NCBI GenBank assembly: GCA_016713985.1
Contig: JADJOD010000004.1
Span: 310,001 to 374,000 of the forward strand
Source of the DNA: Lewinellaceae bacterium
Lineage (GTDB): Bacteria > Bacteroidota > Bacteroidia > Chitinophagales > Saprospiraceae
Direction: 5' to 3'
DNA: 64,000 nt
Notes under the pieces: generated by a model
What the model was told of the DNA's origin: nothing
Database searches by the model: none
What the model saw: the letters and a program-made list of their open reading frames with translations, nothing else
In this document: one piece after another, positions 1-11,442 of the stretch
How positions within the stretch are numbered: position 1 is the stretch's first letter
How the letters are laid out: each line of letters begins with the position of its first letter
Translations under genes and position numbers: made by a program

Positions 1-302
1 ACGGAAGCGGAGCGGGTCACCAGGATCAATGTAGTCGGTTCGTCCACCTGCACTACGTAGGAGACGTCGACACCGAGTTTTGCTACAAAATTGCGCAGAA
101 TCGCGCCCATATCATCATTTCCCACGCTGGCAGACAACATGGTGTTGTTGCCGAGCCGGGCCATATTCATACACAAATTGGCCGGACTGCCTCCGGGAAT
201 TCGTTTGAAGAGGGTGGCTTCGTCGAGTGTCTGCACAAATTCGGCAGTAATAAAATCTATCAGCAATTCGCCGCAGGAGAGAATATCAACTGGTCTTCGC
301 AT
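1..302 (-). CDS. PfkB-family sugar kinase, N-terminal part (cut by window start)
   Basis: About 100 codons read from an ATG at 302 toward the window edge. The protein opens with MRRPVDILSCGELLIDFIT and then shows GGSPANLCMNMARLG, the N-terminal signature of the ribokinase/PfkB fold (sugar-binding Gly-Gly followed by the ANxAxxLARLG helix). A fructokinase-like ATP-dependent phosphorylation of a free sugar is the family expectation. The C-terminal anion hole and catalytic Asp (GAGD motif) lie outside the window, so substrate and activity cannot be judged. The gene is read away from the rest of the window; 148 bp separate its start from the next minus-strand gene. Confidence 0.85.
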   Translation of the reverse strand, partial: MRRPVDILSCGELLIDFITAEFVQTLDEATLFKRIPGGSPANLCMNMARLGNNTMLSASVGNDDMGAILRNFVAKLGVDVSYVVQVDEPTTLILVTRSAS

Positions 303-450
303 GGAAAAAATACACGTACATGATCAGGTCCGGGGGTTGGGGTTGGGCGCAATAAAATAAATTGATATTCAGGCGCTTATCCTTTTTCACCCTATTCTTA
401 ATAAAACTTTTCAGGGCAATGATACGGCAAATTCCGTTCAACCAAGCATT

Positions 451-1169
451 CTACATACGTGTTGTCTCAATATATCGCACCAGCGAACGTTTGGCGATCG
501 GCAACAGGGTTTCTTCCACCGGGTAAGTCAGTTGGGTTTCGATGGTATAAACCGCCGGCGCGGAAAGATTCCGGTTGTGCCGGATCAGGTCCGCCTTGAT
601 ACTTTCGTAGGTGTTGGTAAAACTGCGCTCCCAGTCGTTGACGTGATGGGAACGAAGCGAGCGATACTTATCTTCAGAGCGTTGAATGATGCTCAATTGA
701 TACTGGTACACGTGAATGGAGCGAAAAGATCCGTCGCACAAAAAAAAGTAACCCTCGTCGGGGTCCAGCGGGAGAATACCCACCGGCGCGATGGTCAGTT
801 TGTTTTCCACATAATCATACAGGTCCGTTCCACCGGTGATCGTGGCCTTCATTTTTTGGGTGGCATATTGGGTAATTTGTTCAATTTCTGCCATCAGTTC
901 GTCATCGGCGATCATTTCTTCATAGATCAATTCCAGTTTTTGCAACTGTATACCGGTCAAACGGCGGGGAAAACGATTCTGGAGCAGGCGTTTTTTCAGT
1001 TTAAAATTCATCAGGTTGTTGTAGTGAAAGATCACGTCCGACAACTCCGGATACAATTTTTTTTCATTAAAATAGCCGTTTACCCGCTGCAAATAGGCCA
1101 ATACTAAGTATTTTTTGATTCAAAATCGATATTGCCTTCGATAAACCAGGTTTCTGACAACGTATTCAT
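451..1169 (-). CDS. Conserved hypothetical protein, one frameshift near the N-terminus
   Basis: The long frame (451-1101) lacks a good start. An ATG at 1169 opens a second frame (MNTLSETWFIEGNIDFESKN) that stops just before the long frame becomes usable. Adding one A to the A6 run (plus-strand T6 at 1111-1116) fuses the two into a smooth sequence, ...DFESKKYLVLAYLQRVNGYF, giving about 239 residues. I therefore treat it as one gene with a probable sequence error. The protein has no signal peptide or membrane segment and is rich in charged helices (ELIYEEMIADDELMAEIEQI). I do not recognise the family. It looks cytoplasmic and lies downstream of no obvious partner. Confidence 0.6.
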
Positions 1170-1472
1170 AGACGATTTTTCCTGACAGGTGAACAATAGC
1201 CTTTCGTATTCGTTTCGCAAGCAAAAATGCCGGAAGTAATTGAAGCAAACAAGTTTTTCTGGCGCGAATTTCTTTTAATTTCCGGGCCATTTTGGCGGGT
1301 AGGTTGTGACATCATGACAAAGCCTGTGCCAGATGCCTGAAAAAATGGCAGGAATGACTGCATGGCACGAAGTCTGATGTGCGTCATCGTCCGCTGTCCC
1401 CTGCGAACCGCAGGAAATTCTGTTTTGCGGCCCTTTTATTAGTTTCACCAAAATAAAAATAATTTCAGACGT
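1170..1472. other. Intergenic region upstream of groES
   Basis: This 303-bp gap separates the divergent hypothetical gene from groES and must hold the groESL promoter. A perfect 6-bp inverted repeat, cctgcg-aac-cgcagg, lies at 1400-1414. A looser tgcc...ggca pair lies near 1344. No CIRCE element and no clear TAnnTTTG box are visible, so regulation of the chaperonin operon cannot be assigned from sequence. Confidence 0.4.
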
Positions 1473-1745
1473 ATGAAACCAATCGCAGACCGTGTGATTA
1501 TTAAGCCGGCTCCTGCCGACGAAAAGACCAAAGGAGGCATCATTATTCCAGACACAGCCAAGGAAAAACCGCAGCGCGGCGAAGTTGTGGCCGTTGGTCC
1601 GGGCAAAGACGGCAACCTCATGACTGTTCAAGTAGGCGACATCGTGCTTTACGGCAAATATTCCGGCCAGGAGATCAGCTACGAAGGCCAGGACTTCCTC
1701 ATCATGCGGGAAGACGATATTCTTTGCGTGATTCTAAAGGTTTGA
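1473..1745 (+). CDS. groES: Co-chaperonin GroES
   Basis: A 90-residue protein starting MKPIADRVIIKP, full length for bacterial GroES. The mobile loop that docks on GroEL is visible (EKTKGGIIIPDTAKEKP), followed by the conserved GEVVAVGPG and VGDIVLYGKYSGQEI segments of the beta-barrel. It forms the heptameric lid of the GroEL folding chamber in the cytoplasm. groEL follows after 131 bp on the same strand, the usual groESL order. The space between contains G/T-rich runs (ggtttgagttagtttaaagg) resembling a degenerate repeat seen elsewhere in the window. Confidence 0.97.
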   Translation: MKPIADRVIIKPAPADEKTKGGIIIPDTAKEKPQRGEVVAVGPGKDGNLMTVQVGDIVLYGKYSGQEISYEGQDFLIMREDDILCVILKV

Positions 1746-1876
1746 GGGTTTGAGTTAGTTTAAAGGTTAAGGGTTTGGCGTTTGGGTTTTTCAGTTTGAA
1801 ACGCCACCTTTGAAACCATGAACCAAACTACCATGAAAACCTGCAAAAAATTCCACCATTCAACAACCACTCAGAT

Positions 1877-3519
1877 ATGTCTGCCAAGCAAATCAATTTT
1901 GATAGCGATGCCCGCGAAAAACTCAAAGACGGCATTGACGCACTCGCCAATGCGGTGAAAGTAACTCTTGGCCCCAAAGGCCGCAACGTAGTGATCCAGA
2001 AATCTTTCGGCGCACCCGCCATCACCAAGGACGGTGTGACGGTAGCCAAAGAAATCGAACTGGAAGATCCGGTGGCCAATATGGGCGCACAGATGGTGAA
2101 AGAAGTAGCCAGCAAAACCGCCGACGCTGCCGGCGACGGTACCACCACCGCTACCGTACTGGCTCAAGCCATGGTAACGGCCGGCCTGAAAAACGTGGCT
2201 GCCGGTTCCAACCCGATGGACCTGAAGCGCGGCATCGACAAAGCCGTTAAGGTGATCGTTAAAAACCTGAAAGCACAAACCGAAACCATCGGCGACGACT
2301 TCAGCAAAATCCAGCAGGTAGCCGCCATCTCCGCCAACAACGACGAAGAAATCGGCAAACTCATCGCCGATGCCATGAAACGCGTGACCAAAGACGGCGT
2401 CATCACCGTGGAAGAAGCCAAAGGAACCGAAACCTATATGGACGTTGTCGAAGGCATGCAATTCGACCGCGGCTACCTCAGCCCTTATTTTATTACCGAC
2501 GCCGAAAAAATGGTGGCAGATTACGAAAACCCGTACCTGCTCATCACCGATAAAAAGATCAGCAACATGCAGGACCTCGTTCCGGTGTTGGAAAAAAGCC
2601 TTCAAACCGGTCGCCCGCTGCTCATCATCGCGGAAGACGTGGACAGCCAGGCTCTCGGCGTTCTCGTCGTGAACCGCCTGCGCGCCGGCCTTAAAGTAGT
2701 GGCCGTTAAAGCCCCGGGTTTCGGCGACCGCCGTAAAGCCATGCTCGAAGACATCGCCATCCTCACCGGCGGCACGGTTATCAGCGAAGAACAAGGCTAC
2801 AAACTCGAAAACGCGGGCCTCGAGCACCTCGGCTCCTGCGAACGCATCACGATCGACAAAGACAATACGATCATCGTGGGTGGCAAAGGAAAAACCGGAC
2901 GACATCAAAGGCCGCATCAACCAGATCAAACAGCAGATCGACGCCACAACCAGCGATTACGACCGCGAAAAACTCCAGGAACGCCACGCCAAATTGTCGG
3001 GCGGCGTAGCCGTATTACACGTCGGCGCAGCCACCGAAGTGGAAATGAAAGAGAAAAAAGACCGCGTCGACGATGCCCTGCACGCTACCCGCGCTGCCAT
3101 TGAAGAAGGTATCGTTGCCGGCGGCGGTGTCGCCCTCGTTCGCACCCTCGAAAGTCTGAAAGAACTGAAAGGCGTAAACGAAGACGAAACCATCGGCATT
3201 AGCATCGTGCGCAAAGCGCTTGAGTCGCCGATCCGCATCATCGCTGAAAATGCCGGTGTGGACGGTTCCGTGGTGTTCCACAAAGTGGCCGATAGCAAAG
3301 CAGCATTTGGCTACAACGCCCGCCACGACCGCTACGAAGACCTGAAAAAAGCAGGTATCATCGACCCGACCAAAGTGACACGTATCGCGCTGGAAAACGC
3401 GGCATCCATAGCCGGCCTCGTTCTGACCACCGAATGTGTGATCAACGAAAAACCCGAACCCAAATCGGGCGATGGGCCACGGCCACCCCGGCATGGGCGG
3501 CGGAATGGATATGATGTAA
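1877..3519 (+). CDS. groEL: Chaperonin GroEL, interrupted by two single-base lesions
   Basis: Starts MSAKQINFDSDAREKLKDGI and carries the hallmark ATP-site segments VTLGPKGRNVVIQ and DAAGDGTTTATVLAQ, the apical-domain APGFGDRRKAMLEDIA and EEGIVAGGGVAL near the C-terminus. The frame is lost twice. At 2890-2894 a run of five A should be six (restores GKGKKPDDIKGRINQIK). At 3474-3476 GGG should be GG, which restores the canonical tail GDGHGHPGMGGGMDMM and the TAA at 3517-3519. With both repaired the protein is about 547 residues, normal for the family. A cell cannot lose GroEL, so these are almost certainly sequence errors. It refolds proteins in an ATP cycle with GroES just upstream. Confidence 0.95.
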
Positions 3520-3541
3520 ACAACACCGTTCAAAAACACAA

Positions 3542-3575
3542 AAACGCCCTTCCGGAGCAATCCGGAGGGGCGTTT
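3542..3575 (+). terminator. Rho-independent terminator after groEL
   Basis: Near-perfect hairpin: aaacgcccttccgga, loop gcaa, tccggaggggcgttt. It sits 22 bp after the groEL stop and ends in a short T run, so it should end the groESL transcript. It may also serve the convergent gene ending at 3647. Confidence 0.8.
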
Positions 3576-3646
3576 GTATGATATGGCAAATGATCGTTTC
3601 ACCCGCCAATAACTCCATGACTTAAATACCTTAATGATGCCCCTCC

Positions 3647-6600
3647 TTATCTCCCCGCCACCATCTTTTTCGACAATACCCCAAACGGAGTGGTCAACTC
3701 GTAATACAGCAGGCCGGTCGTAGCGTTTAATTCGAAACGCTCTTCATTTTTGCCCGCAGGGTACTGCCCTTTGTGTTCGGCAAGCATGCTGCCCGAAACG
3801 TCGAACACCCGCAATTGTACCTCACGCCTCCGGCAAAACAAAGCCGATTGCCGTCGTGCCGCTGAACGGGTTGGGGCGGTTTTGGAACAACTGTACGCCG
3901 TTGGCGCCCGCCGGGTTGTGCGTCGCGGTCAGGTCGCTGAATTGCAATTCCACTTTCGATTCGTTCAGCGCGCCGGTGAAAGCCAGGGCCGCCAATTCCG
4001 ATTCATCTAACTCAAACACTTCGCTCAGTTTGCCGCCGCTTTGTTGGGCCGTAAAAGTGAGTTTAAATACCGGAGCCGCTTCCGGTATAGCCATTCCCGT
4101 TGCCTGTGCCCATACCAGGCGAATTTCTCCTCCGGCGATGTTGTACGTGCCGAAGTTGTCCGCCGCAAGTGGTAGCGCCGTTAATGGTTGTATATCAATG
4201 AATTGCAACTGATCTGGATCGAAGCGCATTGCACACTGGAACGCTGCCAGGTCATTTAACGGTTCAGCATTAATCTCCAGGGTAAAGGTTTCACCTGCTT
4301 GCAAAACCCGGTCTTTACCCAACAATACCAGCGGTTCGCCATTGCCGAAGTTAGCCGGGTTGGCGTAGACGGTCGTCACGTCGCCGATTTTCATGCCGAT
4401 AAAATCCTGCCCCGTTTGGCTTGTGAAAATATTAGTGTAAGTTCGTTGTTCCGGAAAGCCCCAGGGCGGATTGCCCAACACGTGATTTGACGGCACAAAA
4501 CGCCAGGATGTATTAAAAATGGCGTTGGCTGCGGGGTTTCCCAGCAACGCCTGGTTCAATATGGAAGCGTCGAGTGAAGTAATGGAATTGCTTTTATTGA
4601 TATCGGCGCAGACTTTTTTATAATTGTCGGCAATCGGCACTGCGTTCCCTACGTGTTGCTGAATAGCGGTGACATCACCTGCATTCACGCCGTTAAATTT
4701 ATTGAGGTTTTTCACCGGTTTAAGGGTAAAACTCCCGCCGGAAAGCCCTGTCGTGATCAAAAATTGGCCATTGTTATCCGTCTGATCGCTGCCTGTTGCC
4801 GAGCCGGTGAGATTGACGGTGGCGTTGTTTACACCGCTGACGTCGTCGTGTTCCCAAATAACGGCGCCGCTGACGGCGATTGGGCCGTATTGTGCGATAA
4901 AAATATCGCCATAAGATACCGCCATACGGGTAGCGGTGCCTGGCCCGGGGTCAAAATCAAGCGTTCCGGAGAATGAGCCTCCCAAATAGATTCTTCCGTT
5001 GCCTCCGGTTGAAACACAATAACCTCTGTCGACATTCGTGCTTCCCAACTTAATCGCCGATTCATAATTACCTGAAGCGCTGTATTTTGCATGGAATATA
5101 TCTGTTGAACCTGCACTGCTCAGGTTTGCGGTGCCGGCGCCGGGGTCAAAATCAACCGTCCAGTAGAAATATCCGGTGATATGTACACTCCCGTTGCCGT
5201 CGACAACAATGTCATTGGCCATGTCGGCATAGGTTCCACCTGCCCCTTTGGCCCACAAATAGTTGCCCGAAGCATCATATTTTGCCAGGAAAATATCTTT
5301 ATCGCCGGCACTGCTCAGGTTCGCCGTGCCAGCCCCCGGGGTCAAAGTCGACAACGCCGGGGAAATTTCCGGTAATATGGACATTTCCGCTGCCGTCCAA
5401 AGCGATGCCGTTTCCCGACTCGAAGCCTGTGCCACCGGCCTGTTTTGCCCATATATAATTGCCGGAGGCGTCGTATTTTGCTATAAAAATGTCGGAATAC
5501 CCCGTACTGCTCAGGTTAGCCACACCCGCTGCGGGGTCGAAATCCACGTTATTGCCTTGAAAATACCCCGTAATATGTACATTCCCACTGCCGTCGACCG
5601 CAATGTCATTACTTCCTTCGAAGTCGGGGCCGCCCACCCGTTTTGCCCAGGTATAATTGCCGGCGGCGTCAAATTTTGCCAGGAAAATATCGGAAAACCC
5701 TGCACTGCTCAGGTTCGCTGTGCCGGCCCCGGGGTCAAAATCGGCAGTGCCGTAGAAATGTCCGGTAAAAAACACATTCCCGCTACCGTCAACAGCGATA
5801 CCCGGGGTATAATCATCGCCCGGCCCTGCTATTTGCCTCACCCACATAATTACCAGAAACATCATATTTTGCGATGAAATTATCGTAACCGCCCGTACTG
5901 CTCAGGTTCGCCGTACCGGCCCCGGGATTGAAGTCCACATTGGCACTTTTGAATCCTCCGGAAACGTAAACATTACCACTGCCGTCAACCGCGATATCAT
6001 AGCCCATATCGGCGAATTCCCCGCCTGCCCGTATCGCCCATATACAATGGCCTGAAGCATCATATTTTGCAATAAAAACGTCTTCCGCACCCGCGCTGCT
6101 CAGGTTGGCCGTACCTGCGCCGGGATCAAAATCCACGTTGCTACCCTCAAAAAGGCCCGTTGCATATACATTGCCCAAAGCATCCGACGCAATGGAACGA
6201 CATTCCATGTAATTTGGTTTACTGCCGTATTTCCCTATATTGATTGCCCATTGGTAATTTCCCGCCGATGACAAACACAGTACAAAAGCATCCTTGTTAT
6301 CAATGCCGGCATTCAGGTTCGCCGTGCCGGCCCCGGGGTCAAAATCTACATTGTTACTCTGGAAATATCCGGTTATGAAGGTGTTGCCACTCCCGTCCAC
6401 TGCGATACCGGCGCCGGCATCATTGAGCATACCGTATACCTGTTTGGCCCACACATAATTGCCGGAAGCGTCGTATTTTGCGATAAAAATTTCTTCAAAA
6501 AAGGTACTGTTCAGGTTTGCTGTACCGGCGCCGGGGTCAAAGTCGACTGTGCCGTAGAAATATCCGGTAATATACACGTTGTCGCTGCCGTCCAACGCGA

Positions 6601-7696
6601 TGCCATAAGCCTGATCATAGTGTATACCTCCCATTTGTTTCGCCCACAAATAGTTGCCCGAAGCGTCGTATTTTGCAAGGAATATATCACTAATTCCGGC
6701 GCTGCTCAATGGCGCCGTGCCGGCCCCGGGGTCAAAATCCACGTTGTTATCCTGAAAATATCCGGTAATGTGCACATTTCCACTGCCGTCAACCGCGATG
6801 CCATAGCCGGTTTCGTTGGATATACCCGTACCCGACACCTGTTTGGCCCACACATAATTGCCGGAAGCATCGTATTTTGCTATAAAAATATCGGTGTTGC
6901 CGATGTCAGCAAACATGTTTGCCGTGCCGGGACCCGGATCAAAATCAACAACAAAGCCCTCAAAACTCCCCGTAACATGTACGTTCCCGCTGCCATCAAG
7001 CGCGATGGCATAGCCGTAAACAAATTGGTCGGCAGCGCCGCCAACTTCTTTTGCCCATACATAATTGCCGAAAGCATCGTATTTTGCTAAAAACATGTAC
7101 TGGTTACTCGTGCTGCCCAGATTTGCCGTGCCGGCCCCGGGGTCAAAATCCACGTTTTTACCCAGAAAATAACCTGTAATATGCGTATTCCCAATGCCAT
7201 CCACGGCGATACTGTGACTGTATATGCTGAAATCCGATGGGCCGCCAATCTGTTTGGCCCACACATAATTGCCGGAGGCGTCGTATTTTGCTATAAAAAT
7301 ATCTTCATCACCCGAAGTAACCAGGTTCGCCGTGCCGGCGCCCGGGTCAAAGTCGACAGCGCCGGAGAACTGCCCGGTAATGTACACGTTACCGCTGCCG
7401 TCGACGGCGATAGCGCTGCCCCTGTCATCGGCGGTTCCCCCGATCTGTTTGGCCCATACATAATTGCCGGAGGCATCATATTTTGCTATAAAAATATCGA
7501 AACTACCTGCACCACTCAAGTTCACCGTGCCCGCCCCGGGATCAAAGTCGGCAGTGTCGTAAAAATACCCCGTTACATAAACATTGCCCGAGGCGTCACG
7601 GACGATGGCCTTCCCCATTTCGTCGCCACCAAACGGTAGTGCGGCCGCGGGGTGATTGACCCAGTCAAGCACCTGACCGGAGACCGGCCAGGTCAA
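3647..7696 (-). CDS. T9SS type A surface protein with about 14 SBBP-type repeats, frameshifted
   Basis: Read from about 7696 down to 3647, this is one long secreted protein in several frames. About 14 repeats of 55-60 residues carry the pattern DGSGNVxxTGYF, DFDPGAGTANLSS, DIFIAKYDASGNYVWAK, typical of SBBP beta-propeller repeats. After them come a regulatory-like beta-sandwich (VSGAVIWEHDDVSGVNNAT), a dockerin-like pair of EF-hand loops (second loop DINKSNSITSLD), a cohesin-like domain and a T9SS type A sorting domain ending KKMVAGR. The frame breaks at about 5841-5845 (two bases short), 5333-5337 (C5 for C4) and about 3824 (two bases short compared with the copy at 8296-8303). The N-terminus is unclear: a hydrophobic signal-like stretch (RITALLF, then LTWPVSGQ) is split over two frames near 7700, so the real start is probably around 7750-7803. 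Likely an outer-surface adhesin or enzyme scaffold. Confidence 0.8.
3656..4410 (-). repeat. Long direct repeat, copy 1 (encodes cohesin-like domain and sorting domain)
   Basis: About 750 bp nearly identical in DNA sequence to 8132-8886, including synonymous positions. It covers the end of the dockerin linker, the cohesin-like domain and the T9SS sorting domain of the SBBP-repeat protein. Differences are mainly single-base indels plus a few substitutions near the ends. Confidence 0.9.
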
Positions 7697-7976
7697 TAAA
7701 GAGTAGTGCCGTTATACGCGTAAACGGTGTATAACGGCGGAAAAACAGGATTGCACCCTGAAAATACAGAGTTGAGCAGGAAAGTAGTCATACGTTTAGT
7801 CATTAAAAAAAGTACAAAACATTACAAAAACAGCAATAACAACGCGACCTCTACAGCAGCAACTGCAGAGATTAACGTAGTGTCGGCTATTCAGCCGAAT
7901 CAATAAAAAAGAGGAATTTGTTTTTGTAATTATCAGCAGGCAGAGAAGCGCCCGCGACAGAGCCGGTTATTAAAAA

Positions 7977-7984
7977 CAAAAGTA
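7977..7984 (-). promoter_or_regulatory. Possible Bacteroidota -7 promoter box for the SBBP protein gene
   Basis: Minus-strand TACTTTTG matches the TAnnTTTG -7 consensus of Bacteroidota primary-sigma promoters. It lies about 175 bp upstream of the ATG at 7803. A -33 TTTG is present but too close, so support is modest. Confidence 0.35.
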
Positions 7985-8060
7985 AAATCAATTTTTCAAA
8001 AGGGTTGGGAAATACGGGCGAAATAAAAATTAAAATTAATCCACCGAACAGGAGGTAAAA

Positions 8061-8100
8061 AAAGTCGCCCGCCCGGGTACAAATGCCGGGAGGGCGACTT
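8061..8100 (-). terminator. Terminator hairpin after the second T9SS surface protein
   Basis: Stem aagtcgcccgcccgg / ccgggagggcgactt around a 9-base loop, with an A run (T run on the minus strand) on its lower-coordinate side. It lies about 20 bp beyond the stop of the gene at 8120-11442. Confidence 0.8.
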
Positions 8101-8119
8101 GAATATCAAGATCAAATGT

Positions 8120-11100
8120 TTATTTTCCTGCCGCCACCATCTTTTTCGCCCATACCCCAAACGGAGTGGTCAACTCGTAATACAGCAGGCCGGTCGTAAC
8201 GTTTAATTCGAAACGCTCTTCATTTTTGCCCGCAGGGTACTGCCCTTTGTGTTCGGCAAGCATGCTGCCCGAAACGTCGAACACCCGCAATTGTACCTCA
8301 CACGCCTCCGGCAAAACAAAGCCGATTGCCGTCGTGCCGCTGAACGGGTTGGGGCGGTTTTGGAACAACTGTACGCCGTTGGCGCCCGCCGGGTTGTGCG
8401 TCGCGGTCAGGTCGCTGAATTGCAATTCCACTTTCGATTCGTTCAGCGCGCCGGTGAAAGCCAGGGCCGCCAATTCCGATTCATCTAACTCAAACACTTC
8501 GCTCAGTTTGCCGCCGCTTTGTTGGGCCGTAAAAGTGAGTTTAAATACCGGAGCCGCTTCCGGTATAGCCATTCCCGTTGCCTGTGCCCATACCAGGCGA
8601 ATTTCTCCTCCGGCGATGTTGTACGTGCCGAAGTTGTCCGCCGCAAGTGGCAGCGCGGTTAATGGTTGTATATCAATAATTGCAACTGATCTGGATCGAA
8701 GCGCATTGCACACTGGAACGCCGCCAGGTCATTTAACGGTTCAGCATTAATCTCAGGGTAAAGGTTTCACCTGCTTTGCAAAACCCGGTCTTTACCCAAC
8801 AATACCAGCGGTTCGCCATTGCCGAAGTTAGCCGGGTTGGCGTAGACGGTCGTCACGTCGCCCGTTTTTATGCCGTAAAAATCCTGGTTGATTTGGAGGT
8901 ATTGATGTTCGTGTAGTTGCGTTGTTCCGGAAAACCCCAGGGCGGGTTGGTCATGGTGTGGCTTGTAGGCACAAACCGCCAGGACGTTTTGAACTGCGCC
9001 AGTGCAGCGGGGTTGCCCAATAACGATTGGTTAACGACTGTAACGTCAAGGGAGTTGATGGAATTTGTCTTGTTCACGTCGGCAGCCACCAGTTTGTACA
9101 GGTCGTTGATGGGCACACTGTTGGATATATGTTGCTGAATGGCAGTGACGTCGGCTACGGTGACACCGTTGAGTTTGTTGATCGTTTTGGTCGGTTTCAG
9201 GGTAAAACTACCCGAAGGTATGCCGGAGGAAACGAAAAAATCGCCGTTAATATCGCTCACATCGCTGTCCGTCGCCGAGCCGCTCAGGCTCACCGTGGCA
9301 TTGTTGACGCCGAGGCTGTTGTTATTCGAAAATATGATTTTGCCGCTGAAGTCTGCGATACAGGATTGCACCACTACTTCATGCGTATCGGTGCCCGTGC
9401 ACCCGCTATTGGTTACCGTCACTGAATAAGTAGTTGTTGACGTGACGTTATTGAACGTTGCCGTCTGACCGCTGCCGCCGCCGTTCGACCACGCGTAACT
9501 GCTGTAACCCGCCCCGGCGTCGAGTATGACGTTGCTGCCGCTGCACACCGATGCAGGCCCGGTAATGGCAGGAGTGGAAGCGCTGTTGATCGTCACCATC
9601 TGCGAGCAATTGGAAGGACAGGCATTAAACCCGACAGAAGTCACATTGACCGTGTAGGCGCCTGAAGCACCCGCCGTCACGGTTATCGAAGAGCCGTTGG
9701 TGGCACTGGTTATCACACCGTCGCCACTAATACTCCAACTGTAGGAAGATATCGTGAAACTGCCGTTGCTTACGGAATATACATTGCCGGTCGAGTTGGC
9801 GCATACGGGGTCGGGGCCGCTTAAGGAACAGGTCGGCGAGGGTTTGATCGGCGTTTCGTCGGAACAGGCGGACGAACAGCCGTTGTCGTCCGTGACGGTA
9901 AGATAGAGGTTGTAACTCCCTGAATTGCCGGCTGTTACCGTTACCGACGAGCCGGTGGTGGCGCTGGTTATCGTTCCGCTGCCGCTGATACTCCAATTGT
10001 AAGAATTCATGCCGGCAGGAGCGGAATATACGTTACCGGTCGAGTTGGCACAAGCTTCGTCCAGCCCCCCGGGCGGCGGGTTGGCAAAGGTAATGGAACA
10101 GGCAGGCGTGGGATGGACCGTAATCGTAAAGGTACAAGTGTTGGTGCAACTGTTTCCGTCTGTGACGGTGTAGGTGATTGTGTGCGCTCCCGGGCCGGCG
10201 CTTGCAGGGTTGAACATACCCGCACTCACCCCCGGACCGCTGTAAACGCCGCTGCCGGGGCTACCGCCGGTGAGCGCATAAGCGGGTGTATTCAGGCAGG
10301 TCGAGGAACTCGTGGGGCAATTGGGCGCCGCAGGCAGGGGGTTGACGTTAACCGAAGCCGTACCGGTATTGGAGCAGCCGTTGTCGGCGGTCACGGTTAC
10401 GCCATAAGTATGCGGAATGGAAAGGTTCAGCGTAACGCCAAAGCAGGCCGGGTTGGGGTTGACGGTGATGTTTGCAGGGGGCGTAAACAAAAAGATATCG
10501 CTAAGTCTCGAACAAGAGCTGGCACAACCGTTGGCATCGGTTATCGTGACGGCAACGGTATAGCTATTGAGATAATTGCCACTCGTCACCGAAACCGACT
10601 GGCCGGTGGTGGAGCCCGGAATCGAGCCGTTGCCGCTGATACCCCAACTGTAGGATGCCATGCCCGCCGGAGCCATGTATATGTTACCTGGAGTGTTGTT
10701 GCACACATAATCCGCGCCGGAGATACTGCAGGGCGGAGGTGTGCATATCGCGACATTATCGATGGCAAAACTGGGCCGCGCACCGCTGCCGGTCCCATCC
10801 CGCGCCACCCAGCGCAGTTGAACGACGGCGTTGTTGTCGCAAGCCGACGGCAGGGTGATGGATTTGTTTTGCAGGTTTTGGGGTGTTGTCACCGCCGTCG
10901 TTTGGGTGGTGGTAATGTTTTGATATTCAATACCCGACAGCGTGGTAAAGTTGCCGCTGGTGCCCACCCGATATTGTAGCGTGGCCTCGCTGATGCGGGT
11001 ATTCGTGGAACCATCGTAGGGGTTCCGGATCGTCATTATGTCGTAGCTCACCTTGACGCTGCTCAGCCCGGTGGTATTGATCGCCAAAGCGATGGCGGGG

Positions 11101-11442
11101 TCGTTGGTGCCCGACTGCAACAGGCCGATTTTGCCATTATAGTTGTGCACGCCGCCCGAGTTGGTAGCGGCGGTGGAATTGGCTGTCAGGTTCAGGTTTG
11201 CCGTGGGAGCAGTCACCCGGAAATTAGTGAGTGGTCCAGCGGTCGACAACTGCCAGCCTTGCCAGCCGGCGGGATAAGTTGTACCGGAGTGTGCCAGACC
11301 TGCAAAACTCTGGGTATAGGGCAGGGATTGAGCCACAGGATTGGTTTGTCCCCAAACAGAGGCCGCGCCCAATGCCAAAGAGCGGGAAAAGATACCATTT
11401 ACTGTTTTTGGTGCAAAAAACAGATAACCCGGTGATATTCAT
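8120..11442 (-). CDS. T9SS type A surface protein with PKD/Ig-like repeats, frameshifted
   Basis: An ATG at 11442 (MNITGLSVF) joins the main frame if the A6 run at 11415-11420 (T6 on the coding strand) loses one base, giving a Sec signal peptide ending LALGAASVWGQ. An N-terminal beta-sandwich follows (KIGLLQSGTNDPAIALAINT), then several PKD/Ig-like domains of the form AGMxSYxWSISGxGxI with paired cysteines. The regulatory-like domain comes next, then dockerin-like EF-hands (DVNKTNSINSLD), a cohesin-like domain and a type A sorting domain ending KKMVAAGK. At least four more single-base lesions lie between about 8677 and 8897; comparison with the sister copy at 3656-4410 identifies them. Cell-surface location through the T9SS is expected. 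Substrate or ligand is unknown. Confidence 0.8.
8132..8886 (-). repeat. Long direct repeat, copy 2 (encodes cohesin-like domain and sorting domain)
   Basis: Near-identical partner of 3656-4410 in the neighbouring surface-protein gene. Compared with copy 1 it has a missing G near 8677, a missing C near 8753 and an extra T near 8775, but keeps the two bases absent from copy 1 at about 3824. Confidence 0.9.

Larger units (their letters stand above)
7697..8119. other. Intergenic region between two T9SS surface-protein genes
   Basis: A 423-bp gap. It holds the terminator of the upstream gene (8061-8100), a possible -7 box for the downstream gene (TACTTTTG on the minus strand at 7977-7984) and probably the real 5' end of the SBBP protein, since an ATG at 7803 opens a frame running close to it. 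Otherwise it is AT-rich and shows no further gene. Confidence 0.5.

Noticed and set aside
1320..1345. Sigma-54 -24/-12 site upstream of the hypothetical gene (minus strand TGGCACAGGCTTTGTC)
   Set aside because: The -12 element has GT where GC is required and no sigma-54 activator context is seen.
1170..1472. CIRCE operator for groESL
   Set aside because: No TTAGCACTC-N9-GAGTGCTAA or close variant is present.
2880..2900. Programmed frameshift in groEL
   Set aside because: No slippery heptamer with downstream structure is needed; a second lesion at 3474 and many similar lesions elsewhere point to sequence error.
1871..2947. Long antisense open frame opposite groEL, and similar frames opposite mdh, pyrG, rpoD and crtI
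   Set aside because: They mirror codon bias of the sense genes in GC-rich DNA and show no family resemblance.
7697..8119. Possible RNA gene in the gap between surface-protein genes
   Set aside because: Only a terminator hairpin and a 5-bp stem (cggct-attc-agccg) are visible; no tRNA or known ncRNA structure.
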